Positions 16,799 to 25,643 of a stretch of DNA of 64,000 bases are shown here, in pieces. The notes under the pieces were generated by a model, which had not been told where the DNA came from, did no database searches, and saw only the letters and a list, made by a program, of their open reading frames with translations. The stretch lies in assembly GCA_910589485.1 (NCBI GenBank), contig CAJUSW010000011.1:92706-156705 (forward strand), given 5' to 3'. The first letter of the stretch is position 1. Each line of letters begins with the position of its first letter. The position numbers and the translations under genes are program-made. The DNA comes from an uncultured Duncaniella sp. Lineage in GTDB: Bacteria > Bacteroidota > Bacteroidia > Bacteroidales > Muribaculaceae.

Positions 16799-17811
16799 AT
16801 TGTGGTTCTTGCGTAGGGCACCTCGTCGTAGCGGCAGAAGATGCGGTCGAGATACTTGTAATATCCGGCTATGGCCACCATGGCGGCATTGTCGGTGGTG
16901 AAGAGACGGGGCGGGATAAAAGCTGTGAGTCCACGGCGCGAGCAATACTCGGCCACGGCATCGCGCACTCCCGAGTTGGCCGAGACTCCTCCGCCTATGG
17001 CGATTGTCTTTACGCCGGTCTGCTTCACGGCTTTATCGAGCTTGTCCATGAGGATCTCGATGATGGTGCGCTGAAGCGAGGCGGCAAGGTCGGCGCGGTT
17101 ATTCTCGATGAATCCTGGGTCGAGTTTGAGATTGTCGCGCAGGGTGTAGAGGAATGAGGTCTTGAGTCCGCTGAAGCTGTAGTCCAGCCCGGGGATGTGG
17201 GGCTTGGCAAACTTGAAGCGCGAGGCATCCCCCTCTGCTGCCAGACGGTCGATGTGCGGACCGCCGGGATAGGGCAGACCCATAACCTTGGCGCACTTGT
17301 CGAAAGCCTCGCCGGCGGCATCGTCGATGGTGCGGCCCACTATCTCCATGTCATTGTAATTGCGCACGAGGATGATCTGGCTGTTTCCGCCCGACACGAG
17401 CAGACACAGGAACGGATATTCAGGCACCGGATCGTTCTCCTCACGGCGTATGAAGTGGGAGAGCACATGGCCGTGGAGATGGTTGACATCCACTATGGGC
17501 ACACGCAGACCTAAGGAAAGCCCCTTGGCAAACGATGTACCCACATGGAGCGACCCGAGCAGACCGGGCCCGCGGGTAAATGCTATGGCCGACAGCTCAT
17601 GCTTGTCGACACCGGCACGCTTCAGGGCGGTGTCGACCACAGGGACAATGTTCTGCTGGTGGGCTCGCGATGCGAGTTCGGGCACCACACCGCCATACTC
17701 GGCGTGTACATCCTGCGAGGCTATTACATTGCTCAGCAATATGCCGTCGCGTATCACTGCCGCCGAGGTGTCGTCGCAGGACGATTCGATTCCTAATACC
17801 GTTATGCTCAT
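16795..17811 (-). CDS. tsaD: tRNA N6-adenosine threonylcarbamoyltransferase TsaD
   Basis: 338 residues from ATG 17811 (MSITVLGIESSCDDTSAAVI), the family's normal length; a longer frame to 17868 has no support. It transfers threonylcarbamoyl to A37 of ANN-decoding tRNAs with TsaB/TsaE. Visible hallmarks are the ASKHA ATP site GIESSCDDT, the metal-binding HLHGH (residues about 110-114), LLVSGGNSQI, DDAAGEAFDKCAKVMGLPYPGGP and the TDNAAMVAIAG motif near the end. Coupled to cinA by a 4-bp overlap. Confidence 0.97.
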   Translation of the reverse strand: MSITVLGIESSCDDTSAAVIRDGILLSNVIASQDVHAEYGGVVPELASRAHQQNIVPVVDTALKRAGVDKHELSAIAFTRGPGLLGSLHVGTSFAKGLSLGLRVPIVDVNHLHGHVLSHFIRREENDPVPEYPFLCLLVSGGNSQIILVRNYNDMEIVGRTIDDAAGEAFDKCAKVMGLPYPGGPHIDRLAAEGDASRFKFAKPHIPGLDYSFSGLKTSFLYTLRDNLKLDPGFIENNRADLAASLQRTIIEILMDKLDKAVKQTGVKTIAIGGGVSANSGVRDAVAEYCSRRGLTAFIPPRLFTTDNAAMVAIAGYYKYLDRIFCRYDEVPYARTTI

Positions 17812-17877
17812 GAGGATTCTTGATTTTTCTGCAAAATTAAGCATCCTGCTCCGTTTACGCAAATCCAATTACGCAAC

Positions 17878-17910
17878 ATGAGCGGGCACCGGTTGAGGGT
17901 GTCCGCTCAT
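17878..17910. terminator. Hairpin between tsaD and the OmpA-like gene
   Basis: ATGAGCGGGCACC (17878-17890) pairs with GGTGTCCGCTCAT (17898-17910, one internal wobble) around a short loop. Minus-strand transcripts from the OmpA-like gene cross it just after their stop; the downstream T run is weak, so terminator or 3-prime protective hairpin. Confidence 0.5.
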
Positions 17911-17947
17911 GAAGGGTATAATTAGAATCGATGATTTGTGATTTCAA

Positions 17948-18649
17948 TTACTGGAGGGTACCGTTGTTGGCGGCATCGATCATCTGCTGGTTGGCAGTGA
18001 TGTAGATCTCCACGCGACGGTTCTGGGCACGGCCTTCGGGAGTGGCGTTGGAAGCAACGTAGTCCTGCATGGGCAGACCCTCGGCCGAGAGGCGCGATGC
18101 TGCAACACCGCTGTTGAGCAGATAGTTGCGCACAGCATCGGCACGTCCGGTGGACACGCGCTGGTTCACGGCGAGTGTGCCGGTATCGTCGGTGTAACCG
18201 TAGATCTGCACATTGGTGTCGGGGTTGCCGATGAGTGAGGAGGCAAACTTGGTGAGGTCATTCTTGGCACTTGCGCTGAGGGTGGTGCCGTTGGTGGGGA
18301 AGAGGATTCCGCCGTTGAATGTCACCTTGATAGCCTGGAGGCCGTTGGAGTCGGTGGTCTTCTCGATCTGAGCCTGCTTGGCCAGTTCGGCCTCAAGCTC
18401 GGCCTGCTGCTTGTCCATCTTCTTGCCGATGAGGACACCTGCGCCGGTACCTACGGCAGCACCGATGGCGGCGCCGATGGCGGCACCCTTGCCTCCGCCG
18501 ATGAGTGCACCGAGACCTGCGCCTACGCCGGTACCTGCACCACCGCCTATGAGGGCTCCCTTACCGGTGTTGGTCATCGAGGAGCAACCGGTCATTCCGA
18601 GCACGCACACTGCGAGCATGGGGACACCTATGAATTTGAGTAGTTTCAT
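17948..18649 (-). CDS. OmpA-family peptidoglycan-binding lipoprotein with glycine zipper
   Basis: 233 residues. Lipoprotein signal MKLLKFIGVPMLAVCVLGMTGC (Cys22), then a glycine-zipper segment about 29-75 (GALIGGGAGTGVGAGLGALIGGG...AIGAAIGAAVGTGAG) that would insert in or lie on a membrane. A short coiled segment (KKMDKQQAELEAELAKQAQ) leads to the OmpA domain (about 108-225) with YGYTDDTGTLAVNQRVSTGRADAVRNYL and the peptidoglycan-binding end NRRVEIYI. Resembles YiaD-type proteins. Preceded by a well-formed promoter at 18688-18718. Confidence 0.92.
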   Translation of the reverse strand: MKLLKFIGVPMLAVCVLGMTGCSSMTNTGKGALIGGGAGTGVGAGLGALIGGGKGAAIGAAIGAAVGTGAGVLIGKKMDKQQAELEAELAKQAQIEKTTDSNGLQAIKVTFNGGILFPTNGTTLSASAKNDLTKFASSLIGNPDTNVQIYGYTDDTGTLAVNQRVSTGRADAVRNYLLNSGVAASRLSAEGLPMQDYVASNATPEGRAQNRRVEIYITANQQMIDAANNGTLQ

Positions 18650-18687
18650 CTTTATCTCTTTTTAAGTTAATTGTGTTAAATTTGATG

Positions 18688-18718
18688 CAAAATTAGCATA
18701 AATAGTTGATTTTCCAAA
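18688..18718 (-). promoter_or_regulatory. Promoter of the OmpA-like lipoprotein gene
   Basis: On the minus strand TTTG (18715-18718) and TAATTTTG (18688-18695) are separated by 19 bp, a consensus Bacteroidales promoter. Transcription would start near 18680, about 30 nt before the ATG. Confidence 0.7.
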
Positions 18719-18728
18719 ACGGCGGGGG

Positions 18729-18899
18729 TTATAATGCTCCGGCACCGGGAAGGATATTGGCGAGGGGTGACACGAAGGCCGCTACGTCGGTATCGCCGAA
18801 TATATCGGCTACCGTGAGCCACACAAGCAGCAGCACAATGAGGACGATAACCCCTATGATAAGCCATATCGAATAACCTTTGGATTCCTTTTTACTCAT
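18729..18899 (-). CDS. Small single-pass membrane protein (56 residues)
   Basis: The minus strand reads MSKKESKGYSIWLIIGVIVL, continuing IVLLLVWLTVADIFG and a short acidic/hydrophobic tail ending NILPGAGAL, with stop complementary to 18729-18731. A lysine-rich start (residues 3-7) followed by about 20 hydrophobic residues (11-31) predicts a single helix with an inside N-terminus. ATG start, clean frame and coding-like codon use support it as a gene. It lies upstream of the OmpA-like gene but is separated from it by that gene's own promoter. Function unknown. Confidence 0.6.
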   Translation of the reverse strand: MSKKESKGYSIWLIIGVIVLIVLLLVWLTVADIFGDTDVAAFVSPLANILPGAGAL

Positions 18900-18998
18900 A
18901 ATAATAGTTGCTTTTATTCATCAAAACGTTTGAGAGGGCTGATTTGTTAGAGGAATTTCGTTAATTTTGCCGATAAGTAAGGACAAATCTCACAGAAT

Positions 18999-19592
18999 AT
19001 GGCTGAATACAACAGAATGCAGATCATAAAGCGCCGCTTCTTCGCGATGCGCAACGGCATCATCGCCGACACTCTCCGCAAGGCCGGACTCGATTACCGC
19101 ATGATATTCGGACTCAATCTGCCCCAGGTGGTGGAGATCGCCGGCGAGCAACCCCACGAGCCGGCGTTGGCCGAAGAGCTGTGGGCCGACCGTCGCACCC
19201 GCGAGAGCATGCTCCTCGCCCCGATGCTCTATCCCCATGCCGAAATGGATGGGGCGACCGCCCGTCGCTGGCTTGCCGAGGCTCCCACGGTGGAGGTGGC
19301 TGATGTGCTGTGCCTGAAACTGCTCCGCAATGTGGACGGGGCGTTCGACATGGCTGTCGATGCCATGACTGCCGACCGCGACATGACCCGCTACACCGCC
19401 TTGCGTCTCATGTTCAATCTGCTGACGCTTGCCCAGACCCCTGCCGGACGTGACAGCGGACTGCCCGAAGCAAAGGAACTCGCCTTGGCCATCAGGCCGT
19501 TTGCCGAAGCCGAGCGCAAGGTGGAGTGTCGCCTCACCGCCCCGGTGGCCATGCAGCTGCTCGACGAGATAGAGTTTCTCACCGAGGAGTGA
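18999..19592 (+). CDS. AlkD/HEAT-repeat-like protein (DNA alkylation repair-like)
   Basis: 197 residues, no signal peptide. Helical throughout, with RRFFAMRNGIIADTLRKAGLDYRMIFGLNLPQVVEIA at the start and a repeat with AEELWADRRTRESMLLAPMLYP, which recalls the W-x4-RE-x3-A-x2 repeat of AlkD-type DNA glycosylases. It is shorter than AlkD (about 220-240) and the catalytic Asp/Trp cannot be assigned with confidence. A -7-like TAATTTTG is at 18962-18969. Function therefore tentative. Confidence 0.5.
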   Translation: MAEYNRMQIIKRRFFAMRNGIIADTLRKAGLDYRMIFGLNLPQVVEIAGEQPHEPALAEELWADRRTRESMLLAPMLYPHAEMDGATARRWLAEAPTVEVADVLCLKLLRNVDGAFDMAVDAMTADRDMTRYTALRLMFNLLTLAQTPAGRDSGLPEAKELALAIRPFAEAERKVECRLTAPVAMQLLDEIEFLTEE

Positions 19593-19669
19593 CAAGCTCA
19601 TGGAGGAGATGGCTAAAACACCCGCGAAACCATCTGAAAAATTAAAATTGACAAGTTCCGTAAGATTTT

Positions 19670-19700
19670 TTTGCGGAAACGGGCATTTATCGTATATTTG
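19670..19700 (+). promoter_or_regulatory. Promoter of the POT transporter gene
   Basis: TTTG (19670-19673) and TATATTTG (19693-19700) with a 19-bp spacer match the Bacteroidales consensus; transcription would start about 29 nt upstream of the ATG at 19736. Confidence 0.72.
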
Positions 19701-19735
19701 CAAAAAATCCATAAACCAACTCCATTCATCACATT

Positions 19736-21256
19736 ATGTTTAAGAACCACCCCAAGGGCCTGATACCAGCGGCCCTGAGTAACATGGGCGAGCGATTCGG
19801 ATACTACATCATGAACGCCGTGCTCGTGCTGTTCCTGTGCTCCAAGTTTGGACTCAACGAGGAGACAAGTACCTTAATCTATTCCTTCTTCTACGCCGGT
19901 ATCTATGTGCTGAGCCTCGTGGGCGGTTATATCGCCGACAAGACCCAGAACTACAAGGGCACCATCATCTCGGGCTTGCTCGTGATGACCATGGGCTACA
20001 TCATCCTCTCCATTCCGGTACTCGCCACCGAGGGCAACACCTCGTGGCTGCTCACCGTCACCTGCGTGGCTCTGTTCCTCATCGCATTCGGTAACGGTCT
20101 GTTCAAGGGTAACCTTCAGGCTATCGTTGGTCAGCTCTACGACAACCCCAAGTACAGCTCACAGCGCGACTCGGGTTTCCAGATCTTCTACGTGTTTATT
20201 AATATAGGTGGCGTGCTCGCTCCGTTCGTGGCTCCCATGCTGCGCAGCTGGTGGCTCAACGCCAACAATATGTCATACAACGCTTCGTTCCCCGCAATGT
20301 GTCATGAGTACCTGAGCGTGACCGACTCTATGACCGAGGAGAACATGAACAACCTCTACGCCCTCGCCACCCAGGTGGGTCACCAGGGTGAGAACATCTC
20401 CGAGTTCTGTACCAAGTATCTCGATGTGTTCAACACCGGTATCCATTACTCGTTCATCGCATCGGTAGCCGCCATGCTCATCTCGCTCTTCGTGTTCCTG
20501 GCTGTCAAGAAGGGTCTGCCTTCGCCCGTGCGCCGTGGTGCCGCCGAGGAGGTGAAGTACACCGCCGAGGAGAAGCAGGCTATGGCCAAGGAGATCAAGC
20601 AGAGAATGTATGCCCTCTTCGCAGTGCTCGGCATCGCTATCTTCTTCTGGTTCTCTTTCCATCAGAACGGTACCTCAATGTCGCTCTTCGCGCGTGACTT
20701 CGTGGATACATCCACAATCGCTCCCGAGATCTGGCAGGCTGTGAACCCCTTCTTCGTGATCGTGCTCACTCCGTTCATCATCATGTTCTTCGCATCGCTC
20801 TCACGCAAGGGCAAGGAGATCTCCACCCCCCGCAAGATCGCCATCGGTATGGGTCTGGCCGGTATCGCTTACCTGTTCATGACCATCTACTCGCTCTATA
20901 TGGGCTATCCCTCCGGCACCGAGTTCCGCTCGCTCACCGAGGCTGCCAAGGCCGGATTGCTCTCAGGTCCCTGGGTGCTCATCACCTACTACTTCTTCAT
21001 GACCGTGGCCGAGCTCTTCATCTCGCCCCTGGGTCTCTCATTCGTATCCAAGGTAGCTCCCAAGCACATGCAGGGTCTCTGCCAGGGTCTGTGGCTCGGT
21101 GCCACCGCCGTTGGTAACCTCATGCTCTGGATCGGCCCGCTGATCTACAACAAGGCTCCCATCTGGGTAGCATGGGCAGTGTTCCTCGCTGTATGTGTGG
21201 TATCCATGGGTATCATGTTTGCCATGGTTAAGTGGCTCGAGCGCGTGACTAAATAA
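19736..21256 (+). CDS. POT/PTR-family (proton-dependent oligopeptide) transporter
   Basis: 506 residues, 12-14 membrane helices of the MFS fold. The start PAALSNMGERFGYYIMNAVLVLFL is helix 1 of POT carriers, and later segments GGYIADKTQNYKGTIISG and RDSGFQIFYVFINIGGVLAPF match POT signatures; SPLGLSFVSKVAPKHMQGLCQGLWLGATAVGN is the helix 10-11 region. POT proteins couple di/tripeptide uptake to protons through an ExxERFxYY motif; here the first Glu is Asn (Asn16, then Glu19-Arg20). The 85 residues around 170-255 form an insertion with a soluble loop between helices. Own promoter and terminator, so monocistronic. Confidence 0.88.
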   Translation: MFKNHPKGLIPAALSNMGERFGYYIMNAVLVLFLCSKFGLNEETSTLIYSFFYAGIYVLSLVGGYIADKTQNYKGTIISGLLVMTMGYIILSIPVLATEGNTSWLLTVTCVALFLIAFGNGLFKGNLQAIVGQLYDNPKYSSQRDSGFQIFYVFINIGGVLAPFVAPMLRSWWLNANNMSYNASFPAMCHEYLSVTDSMTEENMNNLYALATQVGHQGENISEFCTKYLDVFNTGIHYSFIASVAAMLISLFVFLAVKKGLPSPVRRGAAEEVKYTAEEKQAMAKEIKQRMYALFAVLGIAIFFWFSFHQNGTSMSLFARDFVDTSTIAPEIWQAVNPFFVIVLTPFIIMFFASLSRKGKEISTPRKIAIGMGLAGIAYLFMTIYSLYMGYPSGTEFRSLTEAAKAGLLSGPWVLITYYFFMTVAELFISPLGLSFVSKVAPKHMQGLCQGLWLGATAVGNLMLWIGPLIYNKAPIWVAWAVFLAVCVVSMGIMFAMVKWLERVTK

Positions 21257-21307
21257 GGAATTTCACAACCTCCCATACGGCTCTTGTGAGCCGGGATAAA
21301 AAACATC

Positions 21308-21341
21308 GTCGGAAAGCATGTCGACCTACATGCTTTCCGAC
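21308..21341 (+). terminator. Rho-independent terminator after the POT gene
   Basis: GTCGGAAAGCATGT (21308-21321) and ACATGCTTTCCGAC (21328-21341) make a 14-bp perfect stem followed by TTTTATTTAT. Confidence 0.9.
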
Positions 21342-21459
21342 TTTTATTTATATTATAGAATGATATAAAAAAGGATGAATTTGAGACAAATAGACACCGT
21401 AGATTCCCATAAATAATATTATCTTTGCAAAGGAACTTACTGATACACATAATCTAATC

Positions 21460-22188
21460 ATGACAAGCATAATCGTTTCAACTATAATTCTACTTCTCGT
21501 TGTGGGGATAAACTACGGAGTCATGAAATTGGCGGAGAAAGATCCCGGCATAATATCCGGCTTCAAAATGAGTGAGGATCCGCAACAAAGAGAGCGTGAT
21601 AGAATATGGCTTAACCGGCTGTTCAGCTACATGCGACGTGCCAACATTGCTACCCTCATCGGTGGCGCGATAGGAATAGTCAGCGGATTGCAGATAATCT
21701 ACATTCTGTCTTTGATAATTCCCATAAGCATCGCTGTGATGTTGGCTTATGCTCGCCGGGATACCGGATCTCAGAAGAAAGGCGGAAATACGGTTATGCT
21801 CATCACCATACTCGCAGTGCTCCTCATTGTTACTATGCCGATATTATATTTAAGCCGAAGCAACCTGGAAGTGTCTTTTTCCGATGATATGATGGAAATT
21901 TCCGGATTATATGGTCGCGAGATACCTTTGAGTGACATAAATGAGGTGACATTATGTAACTCACTTCCCGAAATAAGCCTCAGGACAAATGGATTCTCAT
22001 TGGGTGACACTTGTTTAGGTCATTTCCGCACTACCGAAGGGAAAAATATAATACTTTTCACTCATTCTGATAAGTATTTTGTTCGCATCACTCAGAATGA
22101 TGGGACCACCCACTATCTGTCATATAGGGATAAGGAAGCGACTGAACAGCTCTTAAAAAGAATACAGGAGAAACTGCCACAACCGTAG
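21460..22188 (+). CDS. DUF3784-like membrane protein with PH-like C-terminal domain
   Basis: 242 residues. One membrane helix at 4-22, a DUF3784-like stretch (GVMKLAEKDPGIISGFKMSEDPQQRERDRIWLNRLFSYMR), two more helices around 66-93 and one around 109-128. The soluble C-terminus (about 133-240: LEVSFSDDMMEISGLYGREIPLSDINEVTLCNSLPEISLRTNGFSLG) has the strand pattern of bacterial PH domains. Role unknown. A -7-like TATCTTTG is at 21420-21427 without a clear -33. The gene is more AT-rich than its neighbours. Confidence 0.65.
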   Translation: MTSIIVSTIILLLVVGINYGVMKLAEKDPGIISGFKMSEDPQQRERDRIWLNRLFSYMRRANIATLIGGAIGIVSGLQIIYILSLIIPISIAVMLAYARRDTGSQKKGGNTVMLITILAVLLIVTMPILYLSRSNLEVSFSDDMMEISGLYGREIPLSDINEVTLCNSLPEISLRTNGFSLGDTCLGHFRTTEGKNIILFTHSDKYFVRITQNDGTTHYLSYRDKEATEQLLKRIQEKLPQP

Positions 22189-22266
22189 CCAGTTATAATA
22201 TTCCCACTAAGCACTTGATCGAATACTGTAACCTTAATAACAAAACCTATGCATCTCAATCTTATT

Positions 22267-22713
22267 ATGCAAACTGACATCAGGTTAATATCTCTAATCT
22301 CGTTGCTCATTGTATTCTCGTCAATCCTAACGTCATGCCATGACGATGAGGATTATGCCGAGGTGGGCACGTCGTGGGTGTATGATAACTCCAAGAGTAG
22401 CGCTATTGAGGACGGCGAGTATATAATACGTAATATGGGAGAGTATGAGGCCCCTATGGATACTCCGCTTCCCACCGGATGCAATGTCGATTTCAACAAA
22501 AACAATCTTGTCATAGCCAAAGGCCATGATGTGAATGAATATGACGCTATCGAAGTATCAGCCACCGTCGACGGGAACGCCTACATAATAAATGTGACAT
22601 TGATCAGGGGGCAACTCATCCGTCCTGCTGTAGAAGCATGGTGCGTGGCATCGGTATTGCCTAAAATCCCCGACCCTACTGTGAGGCTTAACGTGAAGAC
22701 ATCTGCCCATTAA
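22267..22713 (+). CDS. Small lipoprotein of unknown function
   Basis: 148 residues from ATG 22267 (MQTDIRLISLISLLIVFSSILTSC, lipobox Cys24); an ATG six codons upstream is also possible. An acidic stretch follows (HDDEDYAEVG), then a beta-rich domain (NVDFNKNNLVIAKGHDVNEYDAIEVSATVDGNAYIINVTLIRG) with no recognised family. It follows the DUF3784-like gene by 78 bp with no terminator between and shares its AT-rich composition, so the two are probably cotranscribed. No function inferred. Confidence 0.65.
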   Translation: MQTDIRLISLISLLIVFSSILTSCHDDEDYAEVGTSWVYDNSKSSAIEDGEYIIRNMGEYEAPMDTPLPTGCNVDFNKNNLVIAKGHDVNEYDAIEVSATVDGNAYIINVTLIRGQLIRPAVEAWCVASVLPKIPDPTVRLNVKTSAH

Positions 22714-22735
22714 TCCCCCTCGACTGTTGCGGGGA

Positions 22736-24397
22736 TTACAGGTCGAGAGGCTTTCCGATTATGATTTCGTTGACAGGGACGGGGATGTTGCGGTCCGACA
22801 GGTAATTGTAAGGGCCCGGCTTATAGCCCGGTGAGGCTACCGACAGGCTGTCGATGAGCACTGGAGTAGAGATTCCGGCTATATCAAGCATGGTGTGGAA
22901 TACCGAGGCCGATGTTATGACCCTTTTCCCGGAATTGTCACGCAAGGCAACATCGGTGGAGGGATAATCCTCACGGTAACTGTCGGACAGCCATGCTATC
23001 AGTGGCACATGCAGTTCGTGGGCCGACGGGCGTGGCGAAGCGTGTAGAAACAGCCCGAGCTCATCATCGAAAATATTCTCTCCGTGGTCGGATGTATATA
23101 ACATTCCGGCCACAGCTCCTGAGCCGGCGAGCTTCTCTATCAGTGAGTGTAGAAATCTGTCGGTGTACAGGATGGTGTTGTCGTAGGCATTTACAAGATT
23201 GTCACGGTTCTCGGCCAAAGCCTCCTCCGCATCCTCGGGAGTGAACATCGCCAACTCGGCCGGGTAACGTTCGCGGTATTTGAAATGCGAGCCGTAGCAG
23301 TGGAGTACTATCAGTTGCTTTGGGCGGCCTGAGGCAAGTATCTTGTCCACGAGCGGGAGCATGTCGCAGTCATACACATTGGCCGATGCGGGAAGCTCCT
23401 CCTTGAGAAACTCCCAGGAGTCGGCCTCCTGGCCGAATATGTCGATGAACGAATGATTGGGCCGTTGGTTGGAAATGAACACAGTGTGGAATCCTGCCTC
23501 CTTGAACGCCGATATTATACCCTTCTCACGGTATATGCGGTTATAATCCTCGGCAGTGCTGGCCGAGAGGAGCATCGGGACACTCTTATGGGTGGTGTTG
23601 GATTGCGTGTAGGCCTGTGGAAATTTTATGAGATTGGCGGTTGTCGAGAGCAGGGGGGTGGTGTTGCGCGGATAGCCGTACAGACTGAAATTCTCAGCGC
23701 GGGCTGTCTCTCCAACTACCAGTACATACACTTCTTTCGACTCATCGCTGTGCATCGGTCGGGCTTGAAATGTGAAGCCGGCCGAAGTCTCGGCATACCT
23801 GGCCGTGCGTCCCGACCGGTCCACGGCCAGTCCTATATTGTAGCACACGTTCACCGGATACAGATCGTCGGTAGCGCGGTAGGGCTCGGAGGCATAGCAG
23901 GTGATAAGGCACAGGACGCCTATACAGGCTCCTACGCCGGCATACCGGCGCGTTGACCGCAGGAATTGCGGCTCCAGGAGATAATCCTTTTTCATACATT
24001 TGCGTCCCGCCTGTATGAGTATGGGCAGATACACCACGGCAACCCCTGCTACAGCGGGAATGAGGCTTCCAAGCAGTTCGCCCACCTCGGTGGAGTTGGT
24101 AGTGACGAGGTTGAGAAACATGTCGACCGCGATGATCGATCCTCCGAACAGGTAGAGCAACACCATCTGGAACGCCGACAGGAATATGAAGAGAAACATC
24201 ATCCACACCCCTCTGGCAGGATTGCGAAGTAGGGTCAGGAGCAGAGCGTAGACCGACACTGGGAGGATCACGTTGCAAGCCTTGGCCATCAGTGATATCG
24301 GCTCGGTTACCGACAGCGCGATATTGGGTAGTGCGAGCACTGCCAGTGTGGCGAAATAGAGTAGACGTGGATCGTTGATTATATTATGCTTTTTCAA
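22736..24397 (-). CDS. Phosphoethanolamine transferase (EptA-like, sulfatase fold)
   Basis: 553 residues. Five N-terminal membrane helices (about 13-165), then a periplasmic alkaline-phosphatase-fold domain. Catalytic features: VVGETARAENFSLYGYPRNTTP (metal ligand Glu230), nucleophile Thr269 in QSNTTHKSVPM, and YTSDHGEN near the end. These enzymes move phosphoethanolamine from phosphatidylethanolamine to lipid A phosphates or other glycans and can lower cationic-peptide binding. The start appears to be TTG at 24397, as no ATG precedes the first helix. Downstream of a BamA/TamA-like gene; both concern the envelope. Confidence 0.88.
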   Translation of the reverse strand: MKKHNIINDPRLLYFATLAVLALPNIALSVTEPISLMAKACNVILPVSVYALLLTLLRNPARGVWMMFLFIFLSAFQMVLLYLFGGSIIAVDMFLNLVTTNSTEVGELLGSLIPAVAGVAVVYLPILIQAGRKCMKKDYLLEPQFLRSTRRYAGVGACIGVLCLITCYASEPYRATDDLYPVNVCYNIGLAVDRSGRTARYAETSAGFTFQARPMHSDESKEVYVLVVGETARAENFSLYGYPRNTTPLLSTTANLIKFPQAYTQSNTTHKSVPMLLSASTAEDYNRIYREKGIISAFKEAGFHTVFISNQRPNHSFIDIFGQEADSWEFLKEELPASANVYDCDMLPLVDKILASGRPKQLIVLHCYGSHFKYRERYPAELAMFTPEDAEEALAENRDNLVNAYDNTILYTDRFLHSLIEKLAGSGAVAGMLYTSDHGENIFDDELGLFLHASPRPSAHELHVPLIAWLSDSYREDYPSTDVALRDNSGKRVITSASVFHTMLDIAGISTPVLIDSLSVASPGYKPGPYNYLSDRNIPVPVNEIIIGKPLDL

Positions 24398-24434
24398 AGT
24401 CGTGGAAATGTGAGATTGGTTGTTGAGGCAGGTA

Positions 24435-25601
24435 TCAGAACGCCTCGTTGATGTTGAACATGAACCCTTTCTGTCCGTTTTTGCCGAAACCTATGTCGAG
24501 ACGCACGTTCACGTCCTTTTTGAACTCCCAGCGGTAACCTATGCCGAAATTGGGGAGAAGCCGTTGCAGCTGAACCTCGTCGAAGTGGCTGAACACAGTG
24601 GCCACGCCGGCCCATGCCACCACTCCGCTGCGTCGCCACACGTGCTGGCGCAGTTCCACCTGGCCCGCCATCATGTTCTTGTCGCGGTATCGGCCCTCGT
24701 AATATCCTCTCAGATAGTAGGGTCCGCCCACCTGGGCCATCATGTACCACGAAGGGTGTCCTATATTGAATGTGGAGCGGAAATCGCCTGCAAGGATAGC
24801 TCCCTGCCACAGGGTGCGGTAGCAGTCAAACTGTATCTCGGTGGTGGAGAATGCGTATCGGTTGCCTATGAATTTGGGCCGGAACGACTGGGTGACTGAG
24901 GCGTAGATGCCACGCCGTGGATTGGTGAGCACATCGCGCGAATCGTAGGATAGGGTCACGCCCACGCCGAGATCCCACACTGAACGGCGCATCCCCTCGA
25001 GCAGTTCGGGGCGTTCGATGTTGAAGGCATGTATGTAGTCAAACATCACCTTGGGGCCCACGTACAGGTTGGAGCCGAGATGAAACAGCATGGCTCCGTT
25101 CACCTTGACACCGGTACGCTTCATTTCCGATTCGTTGGCGTCATTGTTGTCCATCTCGTAGCCTATGCCCCAGAAGTCGCTGGGATCGGCGAGGAACTCG
25201 GCGGTATAAGTGATGCGGTAGCTGTCGGTGGGCGAGAGGTGAGTGCCGCGTATTCCCACGCTTCCGAATCCCTTGGTGCTGATTTTGCCGAACAGCGAAG
25301 CGTTGGACGGAGGTAACGAAGGGTCGGAATCCTTGGTGCGGTACAGTCCCGAAGCCACCAGGCCTATGCCGAAACCCATGTCGGAGGTATAGTATGGTCC
25401 ACCGATGATGCTGAAGTCCATTCCGGTGGTCTTTTTGCCCTTGTTGCTGTCCTCGAAATAATTGATGATACGTTTTATGAACCCCGGCTTTTTGGCGGTG
25501 GTGTCGGCATCGGCTGATGGCACTGTGGGTTCAGTAGCCATGCCCCCGAGCGGGAACATGACCGATAGGGCCAGCAGTAATGTCAATATATGTCGGTGCA
25601 T
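24435..25601 (-). CDS. BamA/TamA-family outer-membrane barrel protein (no POTRA)
   Basis: 388 residues from ATG 25601 (MHRHILTLLLALSVMFPLGGMA signal); a TTG three codons upstream is less likely. The body is a bacterial surface antigen-type 16-strand barrel: GMDFSIIGGPYYTSDMGFGIGLVASGLY, LGVGVTLSYDSRDVLTNPRRGIYASVTQSF (strand-turn motif typical of the family) and PYYLRGYYEGRYRDKNMMAGQVELR, which contains the conserved lid motif position (LRGYYEGRY). POTRA domains are absent, unlike BamA. Ends with Phe. Function unknown, possibly lipid or substrate handling at the outer membrane. Confidence 0.85.
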   Translation of the reverse strand: MHRHILTLLLALSVMFPLGGMATEPTVPSADADTTAKKPGFIKRIINYFEDSNKGKKTTGMDFSIIGGPYYTSDMGFGIGLVASGLYRTKDSDPSLPPSNASLFGKISTKGFGSVGIRGTHLSPTDSYRITYTAEFLADPSDFWGIGYEMDNNDANESEMKRTGVKVNGAMLFHLGSNLYVGPKVMFDYIHAFNIERPELLEGMRRSVWDLGVGVTLSYDSRDVLTNPRRGIYASVTQSFRPKFIGNRYAFSTTEIQFDCYRTLWQGAILAGDFRSTFNIGHPSWYMMAQVGGPYYLRGYYEGRYRDKNMMAGQVELRQHVWRRSGVVAWAGVATVFSHFDEVQLQRLLPNFGIGYRWEFKKDVNVRLDIGFGKNGQKGFMFNINEAF

Positions 25602-25643
25602 AGAGATCAATTGTTAAGGATATAGGGAATCTGCGTGGCCGGG

